DNA of 64,000 nt from contig NZ_LT900024.1 of the NCBI RefSeq assembly GCF_900182925.1, forward strand, positions 3,154,994-3,218,993, read 5' to 3'. The notes below the pieces were generated by a model, which was not told where the DNA came from, did not search any database, and saw only the letters and a program-made list of their open reading frames with translations. Positions 18,946-27,899 of this stretch are shown here, piece by piece; the stretch's first letter is position 1; each line of letters opens with the position of its first letter. Source of the stretch: Psychrobacter sp. LV10R520-6. GTDB taxonomy: Bacteria > Pseudomonadota > Gammaproteobacteria > Pseudomonadales > Moraxellaceae. Both the position numbers and the translations under genes were made by a program.

Positions 18946-19662
18946 ATGAGTCAATCGCCACATATGTCGTTAGTTAGTCCCCTTGCTGCTAGCGTCAATA
19001 AAAATGAAAGCGATAAAAATTCTAATCGCACTGCACGTGAGTCTATTGGTAAAATAGTATGCGTTGGACGCAATTACGCCGCTCATGCTCGTGAGTTGGG
19101 TAATGACGTACCAACCTCACCAATATTATTTATGAAGCCAGCGTCATCTATTGTGAGCGTAGGTAATGACATTGTCCGTCCAGACCCAACCCGCTATGGC
19201 GATACTCACTATGAAGCGGAGCTTTGCATTCAGCTATCAGCTGATTTGAGCAATGCCACTATCGAACAGGCACAGCAAGCGATTGGCAGGGTTACTTTAG
19301 GGTTAGATTTGACCTTACGCGACTTGCAGAGTCAGCTCAAGGACAAAGGCCAACCGTGGGAACGCGCCAAGTGCTTTGATGGCGCTTGTGTATTGGCTAA
19401 TTGGATTGATCCGCAGGCGTTTGGTGACTTTAGCCAAGTGCAATATCAGCTAACTATTAATGATGAGCTTAAGCAAGATGGCGATAGTGGTTTGATGCTA
19501 TTTCCAGTGTATGAGTTACTCGCTGAGATTAGCCATGCCTTCAGTCTACAAGCGGGTGATGTCATCATGACCGGCACGCCAAGTGGTGTTGGTGTACTGC
19601 AGGCTGGTGATCGGTTAAGGCTTAAACTCGGTGAGCACGAATGGCAGGCACAGGTACAGTAA
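18946..19662 (+). CDS. Fumarylacetoacetate hydrolase family protein (acylpyruvase-like)
   Basis: This 238-residue protein has a FAH-fold catalytic domain like YcgM/FAHD1, enzymes that hydrolyse or decarboxylate acylpyruvates and oxaloacetate-type substrates. Metal-ligand positions are visible as HYEAELCI (two Glu) and LGLDLTLRDLQ (Asp). Other marks are GKIVCVGRNYAAHARELGN, ILFMKPASS, KGQPWERAKCFDGA and MTGTPSGVG. The first 30 residues are a polar extension absent from compact homologues; the true start could be further in. It lies 66 bases after the permease and ends at a strong terminator. The natural substrate cannot be decided from sequence. Confidence 0.85.
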   Translation: MSQSPHMSLVSPLAASVNKNESDKNSNRTARESIGKIVCVGRNYAAHARELGNDVPTSPILFMKPASSIVSVGNDIVRPDPTRYGDTHYEAELCIQLSADLSNATIEQAQQAIGRVTLGLDLTLRDLQSQLKDKGQPWERAKCFDGACVLANWIDPQAFGDFSQVQYQLTINDELKQDGDSGLMLFPVYELLAEISHAFSLQAGDVIMTGTPSGVGVLQAGDRLRLKLGEHEWQAQVQ

Positions 19663-19688
19663 ACACGCTGAGTTAATGAGCCCGCTTC

Positions 19689-19720
19689 AAAAAATCCCAA
19701 GCTTCGGCTTGGGATTTTTT
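19689..19720 (+). terminator. Strong UUCG-loop terminator
   Basis: A 14-bp arm AAAAAATCCCAAGC pairs perfectly across TTCG with GCTTGGGATTTTTT and T residues follow. A near-identical hairpin lies after the next gene. Confidence 0.85.
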
Positions 19721-19808
19721 TGTTTAATAAGCCACCTCTACAACAAAGCCTTCATTGCAAAAAATTCATGTCTACAAAAAAGCCTTGTCAATTTGTCACA
19801 ATAAAGCC

Positions 19809-19848
19809 TTGTCATCAAACGGTCATCTGTTTTTCAACGTACTGTCAT
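19809..19848 (+). promoter_or_regulatory. Predicted double Pho box (PhoB binding sites) upstream of phoX
   Basis: Half-sites resembling CTGTCAT occur with an 11-base period: TTGTCAT at 19809, CGGTCAT at 19820, a degenerate TTTTCAA at 19831 and a perfect CTGTCAT at 19842. Seven-base repeats separated by four bases are the classic PhoB target. The position, about 105-145 bases before a predicted phosphatase, fits phosphate-starvation control. PhoB binding is inferred. Confidence 0.6.
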
Positions 19849-19952
19849 AAATGCTCAGTACACTCAAGCATGTTTACGATTTAAGGGCTTCATAAGCCTA
19901 GATACCAGAACGCCCTTTATGATAATCCAGCCTAACAGCAAGGTGACCGATA

Positions 19953-22160
19953 ATGACATTAAGCAATAAGAAACAAAACCTCGCCCATGAAGTCGTTGAA
20001 GACTCCAACCCTACCAATAATATCGACTTTCAGACCATTATTAGTCGCCGCCTGAATCGCCGTAGTATCTTAAAAGGCGGTACAGGATTGACCGCCGCTG
20101 CCTTCTTTGGCGCTTTGCCATTAGTGGGGCGTACTGAGGATGACAATGGTAGCTCTATCGTTAATAATGACAGTAATGCGGCTATCCCAGCAACGGGTGA
20201 ATTAAAACGGCCTGAGAGCTTAAAGTTCACTGCCGTCCCACACTCGACTTCTGATGAGATGAGCGTGGCTGCAGGTTATAAAGCCGAGATGATATTACCA
20301 CTGGGCACACCGCTGATTTCTGGTATTGATGAGTGGAAAGACAACCGTGAGCAGTCTGCTGAGTCGTTCGAACGGCGCATGGGTGACAACCATGATGGCA
20401 TGTGGTTCTTTGGTAAAAAGGGCAGAGCATATGATGCTAAAGCCTCAGAAAATGGCCTGCTGGTCATGAATCATGAGTACGTCAATAGTGCCGAGCTAAG
20501 TCCTTTTGGCTATGATGTGACAGAAGATAAGAATGCTGCGCCTATATTTCAAAACTGCCGCCGCGCCAGCGACGTACGCCGTGAAGTCAACTGCCATGGG
20601 GTTGCTGTGGTAGAGATGAAACGCCGTACGGATGGTATGGGCTATGAGATGGTACGCAACTCAAAATACAATCGCCGCATCACTAGCAGCACGACCGCGC
20701 AATTGACCGGCCCTGTTGCTGGTTCTGATTTGGTTAAGACCAAGTTTGACCCGACAGGCTTTCAGACCCGTGGTATTAATAATAACTGCGGCGCAGGACT
20801 GTCGCCTTGGGGCACGTATCTGACCACAGAAGAGAATTTCCTCGGGGTCTTTGCCCGTGGTCAAGATGCCAGCCAATTGAGTGCCGCGGAGAACTACGGT
20901 CGTGATCGTTATGGCGCAACAGAGGATCATGCCAGCTGGGGCTATCTATGGCACACGCCTGCAGCCACAGACGCCAAGATTGCTGATGAATTCTCACGCT
21001 GGGACATGACCGCAGTTGGTGCAACGGCGGCTGATGACTATCGTAATGGCTTCAATACCTTTGGTTATATCACCGAAATCGACCCTTTTGACCAAAAATC
21101 TATGCCACAAAAGCGTACGGCACTGGGTCGTTTTGCCCATGAAAACTGCGCCTTTGCACCCGTTGAACAAGGTAAGCCAGTGGTCTTTTATATGGGTGAT
21201 GATTCACGCGGCGAATATATCTATAAGTTTGTCTCCAACGCCATGTGGTCAAATAGTGATATCGGTGGCGGCCTAAAAGCCGGTGACAAGTATATGAATA
21301 AGGGCACACTATACGTCGCTATCTTCAATGAAGATGGTAGCGGTAAGTGGAAGCCCTTGATTCACGGTCAAAACGGATTGGACGCCTCTAATAGCGTGCT
21401 GCCCTTTAGTGGACAAGATGAGGTCTTGGTTTTTGCCCGCGCCGCGGCTGACGTGGTAGGTGCGACCAAGATGGATCGCCCTGAATGGGTGTCGGTCAGT
21501 CCTCTGACTGGCGAAGTCTATGTGACCTTGACCAATAATAAATATCGCGGTGTGCGTGATGATCAGCCAGTCTCAGCGCCCAACCCACGCAGCTATGACG
21601 CTGATGGCAAAGCGAGCGGCAATGACAATGGCCATATCATTCGCTGGGCAGAAACAGACGGCGACCATGCCGCAACAAGTTTTGAGTGGGATATTTATTT
21701 GTTTGCCGCGCCGAGTGATTTGTCCGCAGAGAACCTATCAGAATTGAATGACAGCAATGACTTGTCATCGCCAGATGGGCTATACTTCGATCCACGCGGC
21801 GTGTTGTGGATTCAGACTGACGATGGCGCATACACGGATACCACCAACTGCATGTTACTGGCAGCACTGCCGGGTGATGTGAGTGACGGCGCGTCCACAG
21901 TAACCTCGGCAAGGCAGCAGACTCGAGTCGGTATGTCCGCCAGTAATGATAATATCAAACGCTTTTTTGTCGGTCCTGAGGGCTGCGAGGTCACAGGCAT
22001 TACTATGACCCCAGACTTTAAAACACTGTTTATTAATATTCAGCATCCCGGTAATACTTGGGGTGCAGTCGCTGGCGGCAGTACTCCGCGCTCAGCAACG
22101 GTCATGATTACCAAGGAAGATGGTGATGTGATACTGGCAGAGTCATTTGTACCGGCATAA
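19953..22160 (+). CDS. phoX: PhoX-family phosphatase (DUF839), Tat-exported
   Basis: This 735-residue protein matches the PhoX group of calcium- and iron-dependent alkaline phosphatases, which release phosphate from organic esters outside the cytoplasm. A twin-arginine signal is visible: SRRLNRRSILKGG at residues 31-43 followed by an Ala-rich hydrophobic stretch. Family marks include GLLVMNHEYVN, GLSPWGTYLTTEENF, KRTALGRFAHENC, FYMGDDSRGEYIYKFVS and SSPDGLYFDPRGVLWIQTDDG. An upstream double Pho box supports induction by phosphate limitation. It stands alone between two similar terminators. Family call is secure; substrate range is not known. Confidence 0.9.
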   Translation: MTLSNKKQNLAHEVVEDSNPTNNIDFQTIISRRLNRRSILKGGTGLTAAAFFGALPLVGRTEDDNGSSIVNNDSNAAIPATGELKRPESLKFTAVPHSTSDEMSVAAGYKAEMILPLGTPLISGIDEWKDNREQSAESFERRMGDNHDGMWFFGKKGRAYDAKASENGLLVMNHEYVNSAELSPFGYDVTEDKNAAPIFQNCRRASDVRREVNCHGVAVVEMKRRTDGMGYEMVRNSKYNRRITSSTTAQLTGPVAGSDLVKTKFDPTGFQTRGINNNCGAGLSPWGTYLTTEENFLGVFARGQDASQLSAAENYGRDRYGATEDHASWGYLWHTPAATDAKIADEFSRWDMTAVGATAADDYRNGFNTFGYITEIDPFDQKSMPQKRTALGRFAHENCAFAPVEQGKPVVFYMGDDSRGEYIYKFVSNAMWSNSDIGGGLKAGDKYMNKGTLYVAIFNEDGSGKWKPLIHGQNGLDASNSVLPFSGQDEVLVFARAAADVVGATKMDRPEWVSVSPLTGEVYVTLTNNKYRGVRDDQPVSAPNPRSYDADGKASGNDNGHIIRWAETDGDHAATSFEWDIYLFAAPSDLSAENLSELNDSNDLSSPDGLYFDPRGVLWIQTDDGAYTDTTNCMLLAALPGDVSDGASTVTSARQQTRVGMSASNDNIKRFFVGPEGCEVTGITMTPDFKTLFINIQHPGNTWGAVAGGSTPRSATVMITKEDGDVILAESFVPA

Positions 22161-22205
22161 ATAAAAGGCCATATGTTTTTCTTTGGTTAAATTAAAAATA
22201 AATAT

Positions 22206-22236
22206 AAAAAATCCCAAGCTACGGCTTGGGATTTTT
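22206..22236 (+). terminator. Terminator of phoX
   Basis: The arm AAAAAATCCCAAGC pairs with GCTTGGGATTTTT across a TACG loop, differing from the hairpin upstream of phoX at one loop base. Confidence 0.8.
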
Positions 22237-22325
22237 GTTTTTAATAAGTTAAATCCTTCTCTTCTGTTTATCCCATTTACGAGATAGTATATAAAACTAT
22301 CTTTATTGCTGAACACATCAAAATT

Positions 22326-23840
22326 ATGCTTAGTCCAAAGTCGTTCGATACCATCCATGACCTGTTCGCCACTACTCGGCGTGACCCTGATGCTAGCTCT
22401 GATGCTAGCTCTGATGCTAGCCCGCAATTTCAGGGTGACGTGTATGAACAGCTGGCTCAGCTTGAATATATTTACGTGGATGAACTAACTCGGTTAAATG
22501 TGGATGACAGCGACGCTATGACCAATCGCGAGCCTATCTCTCTGGTTGATTTCTTTGAAGGATTGGCTCAGCTTGCGACTATGGGTGTGGTTGAAGTTAC
22601 CGATATTGTAGAAGCCGTCCACCGTGAGATTATTTTACGTCCATTAGGACGGTTCAATGAAGGCAATGTAACGAGATGGCAACGCGGTATCACTGGACGA
22701 ATCTATAGCACGGTACGCCAGGTGATGTTATTGGTAGGCAATAATCTCGCATCAGGGCTGCAAATGTATAACAATATGCGCAATCCAAAAGAAGTTCAAC
22801 CGCTACCTATAAATTTGCGACGGCTAGTCAATATCTTAAATGGCGTGATGGGTGATCACCTTATTAATCATCATAATCCATTGGCTGTCTCGATGGTTCT
22901 ATATGATAGCTCTTTACACAATAGCTCCTTATATAACAGGCATGGTCATTTACAACGTGATGCGCTATCAGGGCGCATTATTATTTTATGTCATGGGCTT
23001 TGTATGAGTCATTTAAGCTGGCAGTTATCCAAGAGTAACAATCTAGGTGAACAGCTTATCCGCAGTCAGCCAACTTCCACCGTTTTGTACCTCAATTATA
23101 ATACGGGACGACGCATTTCAAGTAACGGTCGCAACTTCTCTAAAGTATTACAGGAGCTAGTAGATAATAATCCAGACATCACTCAGATTGATTTAGTTGG
23201 TCATAGCATGGGCGGTTTGATCGCTCGTAGCGCGCTGTTTTATAGTAAAGAACAAGGCTTCGACTGGGTGAAGCGAGTGGGTAATCTCATCACTCTAGGC
23301 TCACCACATCATGGTGCCAGTCTTGAACGTATTGGCAATTTTGTGCAAGATAGGATCGCGAAACTTCCTTTTGCGGGCTCATTAGCCAAACTAGGCGATT
23401 TACGTAGTGCGGGTATTATTGATCTACGTTATGGCAGTATTCGTGATGCTGACTGGAAGTCTCTAGAGGGTCGAGGTGTACTCCCAGCAGACTTTCACCA
23501 TCCTGCTCGTCTGCCTTTGCATGTTCGTACCTACTTTATAGCGGCCACATTGGTCGAGACTCATTACGATTCTAAGGCAACCAGCTTGTTGGGTGATGGT
23601 CTGGTCACGATAGACTCTGCGCTAGGGGAGCATACTGGTGAGCGGGCGTTGTCTGTACCGGAAGGACATAAGGCTGTTTTTTATGGGGTAAGTCATTACA
23701 ACTTACTGTACAACGAAAGGGTACATAAGAAAGTGGTCGCATGGTTATTAGATAACGGGCAGAGTGAATTGAATCAAGAAGGTCAGGAGCTTAGCTCTCG
23801 TGTATATTCCTATCCTGATGATTTAAATTTGATGGTTTGA
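22326..23840 (+). CDS. Alpha/beta hydrolase, lipase/PGAP1-like
   Basis: This 504-residue protein has a hydrolase domain in its second half: the oxyanion strand IIILCHGLCMSH (218-229), and the nucleophile elbow IDLVGHSMGGLIARS with Ser294. ITLGSPHHGAS is typical of lipase- and PGAP1-type esterases. Acid and His partners are probably in the GDGLVTIDSALG and GVSHYNLLYN segments. The first 200 residues are a helical region of unknown role; no signal peptide is visible. Residues 22-32 are encoded by a 12-base tandem repeat (DASS units). The start at the ATG lacks an obvious ribosome site. Substrate unknown. Confidence 0.82.
   Translation: MLSPKSFDTIHDLFATTRRDPDASSDASSDASPQFQGDVYEQLAQLEYIYVDELTRLNVDDSDAMTNREPISLVDFFEGLAQLATMGVVEVTDIVEAVHREIILRPLGRFNEGNVTRWQRGITGRIYSTVRQVMLLVGNNLASGLQMYNNMRNPKEVQPLPINLRRLVNILNGVMGDHLINHHNPLAVSMVLYDSSLHNSSLYNRHGHLQRDALSGRIIILCHGLCMSHLSWQLSKSNNLGEQLIRSQPTSTVLYLNYNTGRRISSNGRNFSKVLQELVDNNPDITQIDLVGHSMGGLIARSALFYSKEQGFDWVKRVGNLITLGSPHHGASLERIGNFVQDRIAKLPFAGSLAKLGDLRSAGIIDLRYGSIRDADWKSLEGRGVLPADFHHPARLPLHVRTYFIAATLVETHYDSKATSLLGDGLVTIDSALGEHTGERALSVPEGHKAVFYGVSHYNLLYNERVHKKVVAWLLDNGQSELNQEGQELSSRVYSYPDDLNLMV
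22389..22421 (+). repeat. In-frame 12-bp tandem repeat
   Basis: GATGCTAGCTCT occurs twice in full, followed by GATGCTAGC. Each unit adds Asp-Ala-Ser-Ser to the hydrolase and keeps the frame. Confidence 0.85.
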
Positions 23841-23904
23841 GGGTTATAAAGTTTAGCTTTTGAGTAATAGTAGGCTGAGTCTGTAGTCCGGATTTTAATT
23901 TTCC

Positions 23905-23939
23905 AAAAAAACCCTCAAGCATTACACTCAAGGGTTTTA
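23905..23939. terminator. Shared terminator between hydrolase and hslO
   Basis: AAAACCCTCAAG and CTCAAGGGTTTT arms form a hairpin with wobble pairs between two convergent genes. On the minus strand it is followed by seven T, so hslO is the clearer user. Confidence 0.65.
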
Positions 23940-23977
23940 GATAACTTATAAGGCTTGATTGAACTAATTAGCAGAAG

Positions 23978-24949
23978 CTACTCAGCAAATAACGCCGTGA
24001 TATCCTGTTTATTAAACTTATACACCGAAGCGCAAAAGCCGCAGTCCATCTCAAATTGACCGCCTTGCTCTTCACAGACTTCCAGCATCTCATCTTGACC
24101 GATCTGCATTATTGCCGTCTCACATTTCTCAGTTGAGCAGGTACAGCCAAATTCTAGCGCTTTTGCTTCAGGCAATACCACTTCTTCTTCATTATATAAG
24201 CGATATAAAAGTTCAGTGGCGGGTAGGGACGTTAGCTCTTTAGATTTAATGGTGCGCGTTAGCACAGACAGACGTGGCCATAGATCGTTATCGACATGCT
24301 CTTGTTCTTCATCGTCACGGCGCGGTAATAACTGTACCAATATGCCGCCCGCTTGTAGACCATCCGAGGCTAAGTTAATCAACGTTGGAATTTGTGCCGA
24401 TTGTTTTTGATAATGTGCCAAGCAATCTGCTAAATTATCATGGCTACGCTCGACGATACTTTGATAAGGATCGCCGTCTTCGGGTTGTATATTAATAAAC
24501 AATAAGCCTTGACCGGCAGCACCAAGCTCAGCAAAGGCGTCATTGGCGCTAGCCATATTTTCCCACGCTTGTACTTGCTCATCGCTATCGGCTTTCCAGC
24601 TGGCAAGCCCGCGGATGATACCGTTATGGTCGCATTCGGCCATTGCCCAATTGAGTAGGCTATCGCTATCGGATGATTGCAATTGGATGGACAGACGACC
24701 ATCAATCTTGACCGTACCAATTAATAAACTTGCGGCAGTGAGCATCTCACCAAGTAAGCGTTTGATAGCTTCAGGATAAGGTCTTTGAGCGATAGCAGTC
24801 GCATAGCTGCGCGATAAACGAACGACGTCGCCCCGCACGGGTGAGCCTTGAATAAAAAAGCGTTGACGCACATCGTTATCAATAGTGTTGGTGTTCGGCT
24901 GATGATTATCAGTATTTGGCGTTTGGTTTTTTTGATTTGCTTGAGTCAT
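23978..24949 (-). CDS. hslO: Redox-regulated chaperone Hsp33
   Basis: This 323-residue cytosolic holdase is switched on by oxidation. The four zinc cysteines that form the redox switch are present: Cys269 and Cys271 in GCTCS, and Cys303 and Cys306 in DCGFC. The N-terminal domain contains GSPVRGDVVRLSRSY and LLGEMLTAASLL, and the linker GGILVQLLPR. A 28-residue Asn/Gln/Thr-rich N-terminal extension precedes the conserved region; length is otherwise near the usual 290-300. It is monocistronic. Identification is secure. Confidence 0.95.
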   Translation of the reverse strand: MTQANQKNQTPNTDNHQPNTNTIDNDVRQRFFIQGSPVRGDVVRLSRSYATAIAQRPYPEAIKRLLGEMLTAASLLIGTVKIDGRLSIQLQSSDSDSLLNWAMAECDHNGIIRGLASWKADSDEQVQAWENMASANDAFAELGAAGQGLLFINIQPEDGDPYQSIVERSHDNLADCLAHYQKQSAQIPTLINLASDGLQAGGILVQLLPRRDDEEQEHVDNDLWPRLSVLTRTIKSKELTSLPATELLYRLYNEEEVVLPEAKALEFGCTCSTEKCETAIMQIGQDEMLEVCEEQGGQFEMDCGFCASVYKFNKQDITALFAE

Positions 24950-25346
24950 AAGTCATTTATAGTGTTAAGAAGTTATTAGCTTTATGGGGATTATTTGCAG
25001 TTTATCAATAATAAGGCGGGCAGTATTGTCTAATAAATCACCGGTTTAACTGCTAGTTGAGTCTTAGGTTAACAAATGAAGTGCGGTCTTAAACCAGTAA
25101 GGATTAAGTAAACTATTAATATGAAAGAACTTCACTAAATACTGATAATAAAGGATATAGAGCGTATTAATAAAAACTAAATATTTACTCTTTGTAAAAA
25201 ACATTACTAACGCCGATAAAAGTGTTGTACAGTAACATTAAGTTGCATTATGATTACTGAAGGTAACAGAAAAATATATGGCAGTGATGCGAATCGCGCC
25301 TAGACTTTTCTCAATTTCGTAATGATGTTATAAAAGGATGTATTTC
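24950..25346. other. Intergenic region upstream of gltI
   Basis: This AT-rich spacer of nearly 400 bases separates divergent hslO and gltI. It contains the promoter candidate listed next and otherwise nothing I can identify. Confidence 0.5.
25225..25254 (+). promoter_or_regulatory. Candidate sigma-70 promoter of gltIJKL
   Basis: TTGTAC and TATGAT are separated by 18 bases, about 90 bases before the chosen gltI start. This is a sequence match only. Confidence 0.4.
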
Positions 25347-26327
25347 ATGGCTTACTCACTCTCCAAACCTTTAACTTTCGCCGCTTTCATGGCACTAGGT
25401 CTCGCAGGCTGTAACAATAGCAGTGAGACGGCCGCTGATGCTACGCCAGCAGATGGCGCGACCACCGAGGCAGCTGCCAACGCTAATGGCACGCTACAAA
25501 AAATCAAAGACTCCGGCACCATTGTTGTCGGTTATCGTGACTCCTCTATTCCGTTTTCTTATATCGCTGACGATCCCAATCAGCCTATGGGCTATGCGCA
25601 CGATTTAGAAATGAAAGTGGTTGAAGCCGTTAAACAAAAGTTAAATATGCCAGATCTGAACGTTCGTTATAACCTGATTACCTCGCAAACCCGTATCCCC
25701 TTAGTACAAAACGGTACCGTAGATTTTGAGTGTGGTTCGACTACTAATAACGTAGAACGCCAAAAACAAGTGGCTTTCTCGAACGGATTTTTTGAGATTG
25801 GTACGCGTCTATTGACCAAAGTAGACTCCGGTATCAATGACTTTGAAGACCTAAAAGGTAAAAATCTAGTTACGACAGCGGGTACCACCTCAGAGCGTTA
25901 TATTCGTCAATACAACGACGAGAACAAGATGGATATCGATATCATCTCGGCAAAAGATCATGGTGAAGGCTTCTTGATGTTAGAGAAAGGTCGCGCTGCT
26001 GCCTTTATGATGGATGATGTCTTGCTTGCTGGCGAAAAAGCCAAAGCGAAAAATCCTGATGAATGGGTCATTGTAGGTGAACCGCAATCGTTTGAGATTT
26101 ATGGCTGTATGATGCGTAAAAATGATCCTGAATTTAAGGCCGTTGTCGACGAAGCGCTCGCTAATGTCTTTAGTTCAGGCGATATCAATAGCATTTATGA
26201 CAAGTGGTTCTTAAATCCAATTCCACCTAAGAATGTCAATATGAACTTTGAGATGTCAGACAACTTAAAAACACTCCTTGCTGCTCCACACGATAGTGCC
26301 GAGCCTAAAGCAGCTGTTGCTCAGTAA
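25347..26327 (+). CDS. gltI: Glutamate/aspartate ABC transporter substrate-binding lipoprotein
   Basis: This 326-residue binding protein has a lipobox GLAGC (Cys22 from the chosen start). Family marks are GTIVVGYRDSSIPFSYI, MGYAHDLEMKVVEAVK, TSQTRIPLVQNGTVDFECG, STTNNVERQKQVAFSNGFF and KGKNLVTTAGTTSERYIR, all typical of acidic amino acid receptors (GltI). The start is set at 25347 because AAAAGGA ends 8 bases upstream; the ATG at 25338 overlaps that ribosome site. It is followed by two permeases and an ATPase in the classic gltIJKL order, so function in glutamate/aspartate uptake is well supported. Confidence 0.93.
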   Translation: MAYSLSKPLTFAAFMALGLAGCNNSSETAADATPADGATTEAAANANGTLQKIKDSGTIVVGYRDSSIPFSYIADDPNQPMGYAHDLEMKVVEAVKQKLNMPDLNVRYNLITSQTRIPLVQNGTVDFECGSTTNNVERQKQVAFSNGFFEIGTRLLTKVDSGINDFEDLKGKNLVTTAGTTSERYIRQYNDENKMDIDIISAKDHGEGFLMLEKGRAAAFMMDDVLLAGEKAKAKNPDEWVIVGEPQSFEIYGCMMRKNDPEFKAVVDEALANVFSSGDINSIYDKWFLNPIPPKNVNMNFEMSDNLKTLLAAPHDSAEPKAAVAQ

Positions 26328-26427
26328 CGGTATTTTGTCCCTCAATATAGCTCGCTCATGCGTCTAGGCAAGTGTTTAAAATTGACCTGACGTATGAGCC
26401 TATCAATCGCTGCTCGGAGAGACAATA

Positions 26428-27174
26428 ATGAACTATAGCTGGAACTGGGGTGTGCTGTTCGAGCATACCGGCATCGGTAATGAGCTGTATATTCACTGGA
26501 TGATTACAGGTCTTGGCTGGCTGCTATTGATCGGTAGTATCGCGTGGGCAATCGCTATGGTCATTGGTACCATTTTTGGTATCATGCGCACCTTACCGAA
26601 CAAATTTGCCCGCGGTATCGGTACCGCTTATGTGACATTTTTTCGTAATATTCCTCTGCTCGTTCAGCTATTCTTTTGGTTTTATATCGCCCCTGGCTGG
26701 TTGACGCCTGCCGTACAAGACTGGTGGTATAAGGAATTGTCTCCAAATACTTCAGCTATGCTTTCAGCGAGTATAGGCTTAGGTCTATTTACCGCTGCGC
26801 GTATCGTCGAGCAGGTGCGTACCGGCATTGAATCGCTACCTGAAGGACAAATCAATGCAGCTTACGCCTTAGGTTTTAGTATTCCACAAGCTTATAAAGA
26901 AGTACTGCTGCCGCAAGCCTTCCGTATTATTCTACCGCCACTTAGCTCTGAGCTGACCAACTGCTTTAAAAACGCATCGGTAGCTTCTCTAGTGGGGGTG
27001 ATGGAGCTGATTAGCCAAACCAAAACCATCAGCGAGTATACCCAAAATAGCATTGAGATTTATACTTATGCGACCATCATTTATTTGGTGTTTAATCTGT
27101 CGCTAATTGCCATTATGGGGCTGATTGAGCGCAAACTACGCGTACCAGGGCTTATTGCAGGGGGTCAGAAATGA
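26428..27174 (+). CDS. gltJ: Glutamate/aspartate ABC transporter permease
   Basis: This 248-residue inner-membrane subunit begins NYSWNWGVLFEHTG, as in GltJ proteins, and has FFRNIPLLVQLFFWFY plus the EAA loop (EGQINAAYALGFSIPQAYKE). A GGAGAGA ribosome site precedes the ATG. Its stop overlaps the next permease start by four bases (ATGA), indicating translational coupling. Confidence 0.94.
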   Translation: MNYSWNWGVLFEHTGIGNELYIHWMITGLGWLLLIGSIAWAIAMVIGTIFGIMRTLPNKFARGIGTAYVTFFRNIPLLVQLFFWFYIAPGWLTPAVQDWWYKELSPNTSAMLSASIGLGLFTAARIVEQVRTGIESLPEGQINAAYALGFSIPQAYKEVLLPQAFRIILPPLSSELTNCFKNASVASLVGVMELISQTKTISEYTQNSIEIYTYATIIYLVFNLSLIAIMGLIERKLRVPGLIAGGQK

Positions 27175-27842
27175 ATATGATGACCGAACTTACCACGGCC
27201 TATCCAGGCTTGATGGGCGGTATGCTAACCACCATGAAGGTGCTGTTTTTAGCTATTCTTGGTGGTATTAGTTTAGGAACGGTGCTGGCGTTGATGCGCC
27301 TATCTGGTATCAAAGCATTAGAGATACCAGCCAAATTATACGTCAATTATTTCCGATCAGTACCCTTGCTACTGGTGCTGCTATGGTTTTACTTTGCCGT
27401 ACCGATGATTTACTTTTGGATAGCGGGTAAATACTTACAACTAGATGCTGCTTTTGCCTCTTGTGTGTTGGCGTTTATGATGTTTGAGGCGGCTTACTTC
27501 TCTGAGGTAGTGCGCGCCGGTATTCAGTCTATTGGTAGTGGGCAGGTTGATGCTGCCAAAGCGTTGGGGATGACTTACGGGCAATCCATGCGCTTGGTCA
27601 TTTTGCCGCAAGCTTTTCGTAAGATGCTGCCGCTGATTTTGCAGCAATGTATTATTTTATTCCAAGATACAACTTTAGTCTTTGCTATCGGCTTAACAGA
27701 CTTCTTCCGTGCGGCTTATGTACGCGGTGAGTTGATGGGCCTATTGACACCCTATATCCTAGGGGCTGGTGCCGTATATTTTATTATCAGTCTAAGCGCG
27801 TCTATAGGCGTACAGCAAGTACAAAAACGTCTAAGGTTTTAG
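27171..27842 (+). CDS. gltK: Glutamate/aspartate ABC transporter permease
   Basis: This 223-residue second channel subunit has membrane helices, NYFRSVPLLLVLLWFYFAVP and the EAA loop GSGQVDAAKALGMTYGQSMR. It overlaps gltJ by four bases and precedes the ATPase gene by 57 bases. Together with GltJ it should form the translocation pore. Family and pathway assignment rest on sequence and operon order and are secure. Confidence 0.94.
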   Translation: MNMMTELTTAYPGLMGGMLTTMKVLFLAILGGISLGTVLALMRLSGIKALEIPAKLYVNYFRSVPLLLVLLWFYFAVPMIYFWIAGKYLQLDAAFASCVLAFMMFEAAYFSEVVRAGIQSIGSGQVDAAKALGMTYGQSMRLVILPQAFRKMLPLILQQCIILFQDTTLVFAIGLTDFFRAAYVRGELMGLLTPYILGAGAVYFIISLSASIGVQQVQKRLRF

Positions 27843-27899
27843 TAACAGGTTCTCGAGCTCAATGTAATTATCAATGAATGCGAAAGCTAGGAGACAGCA

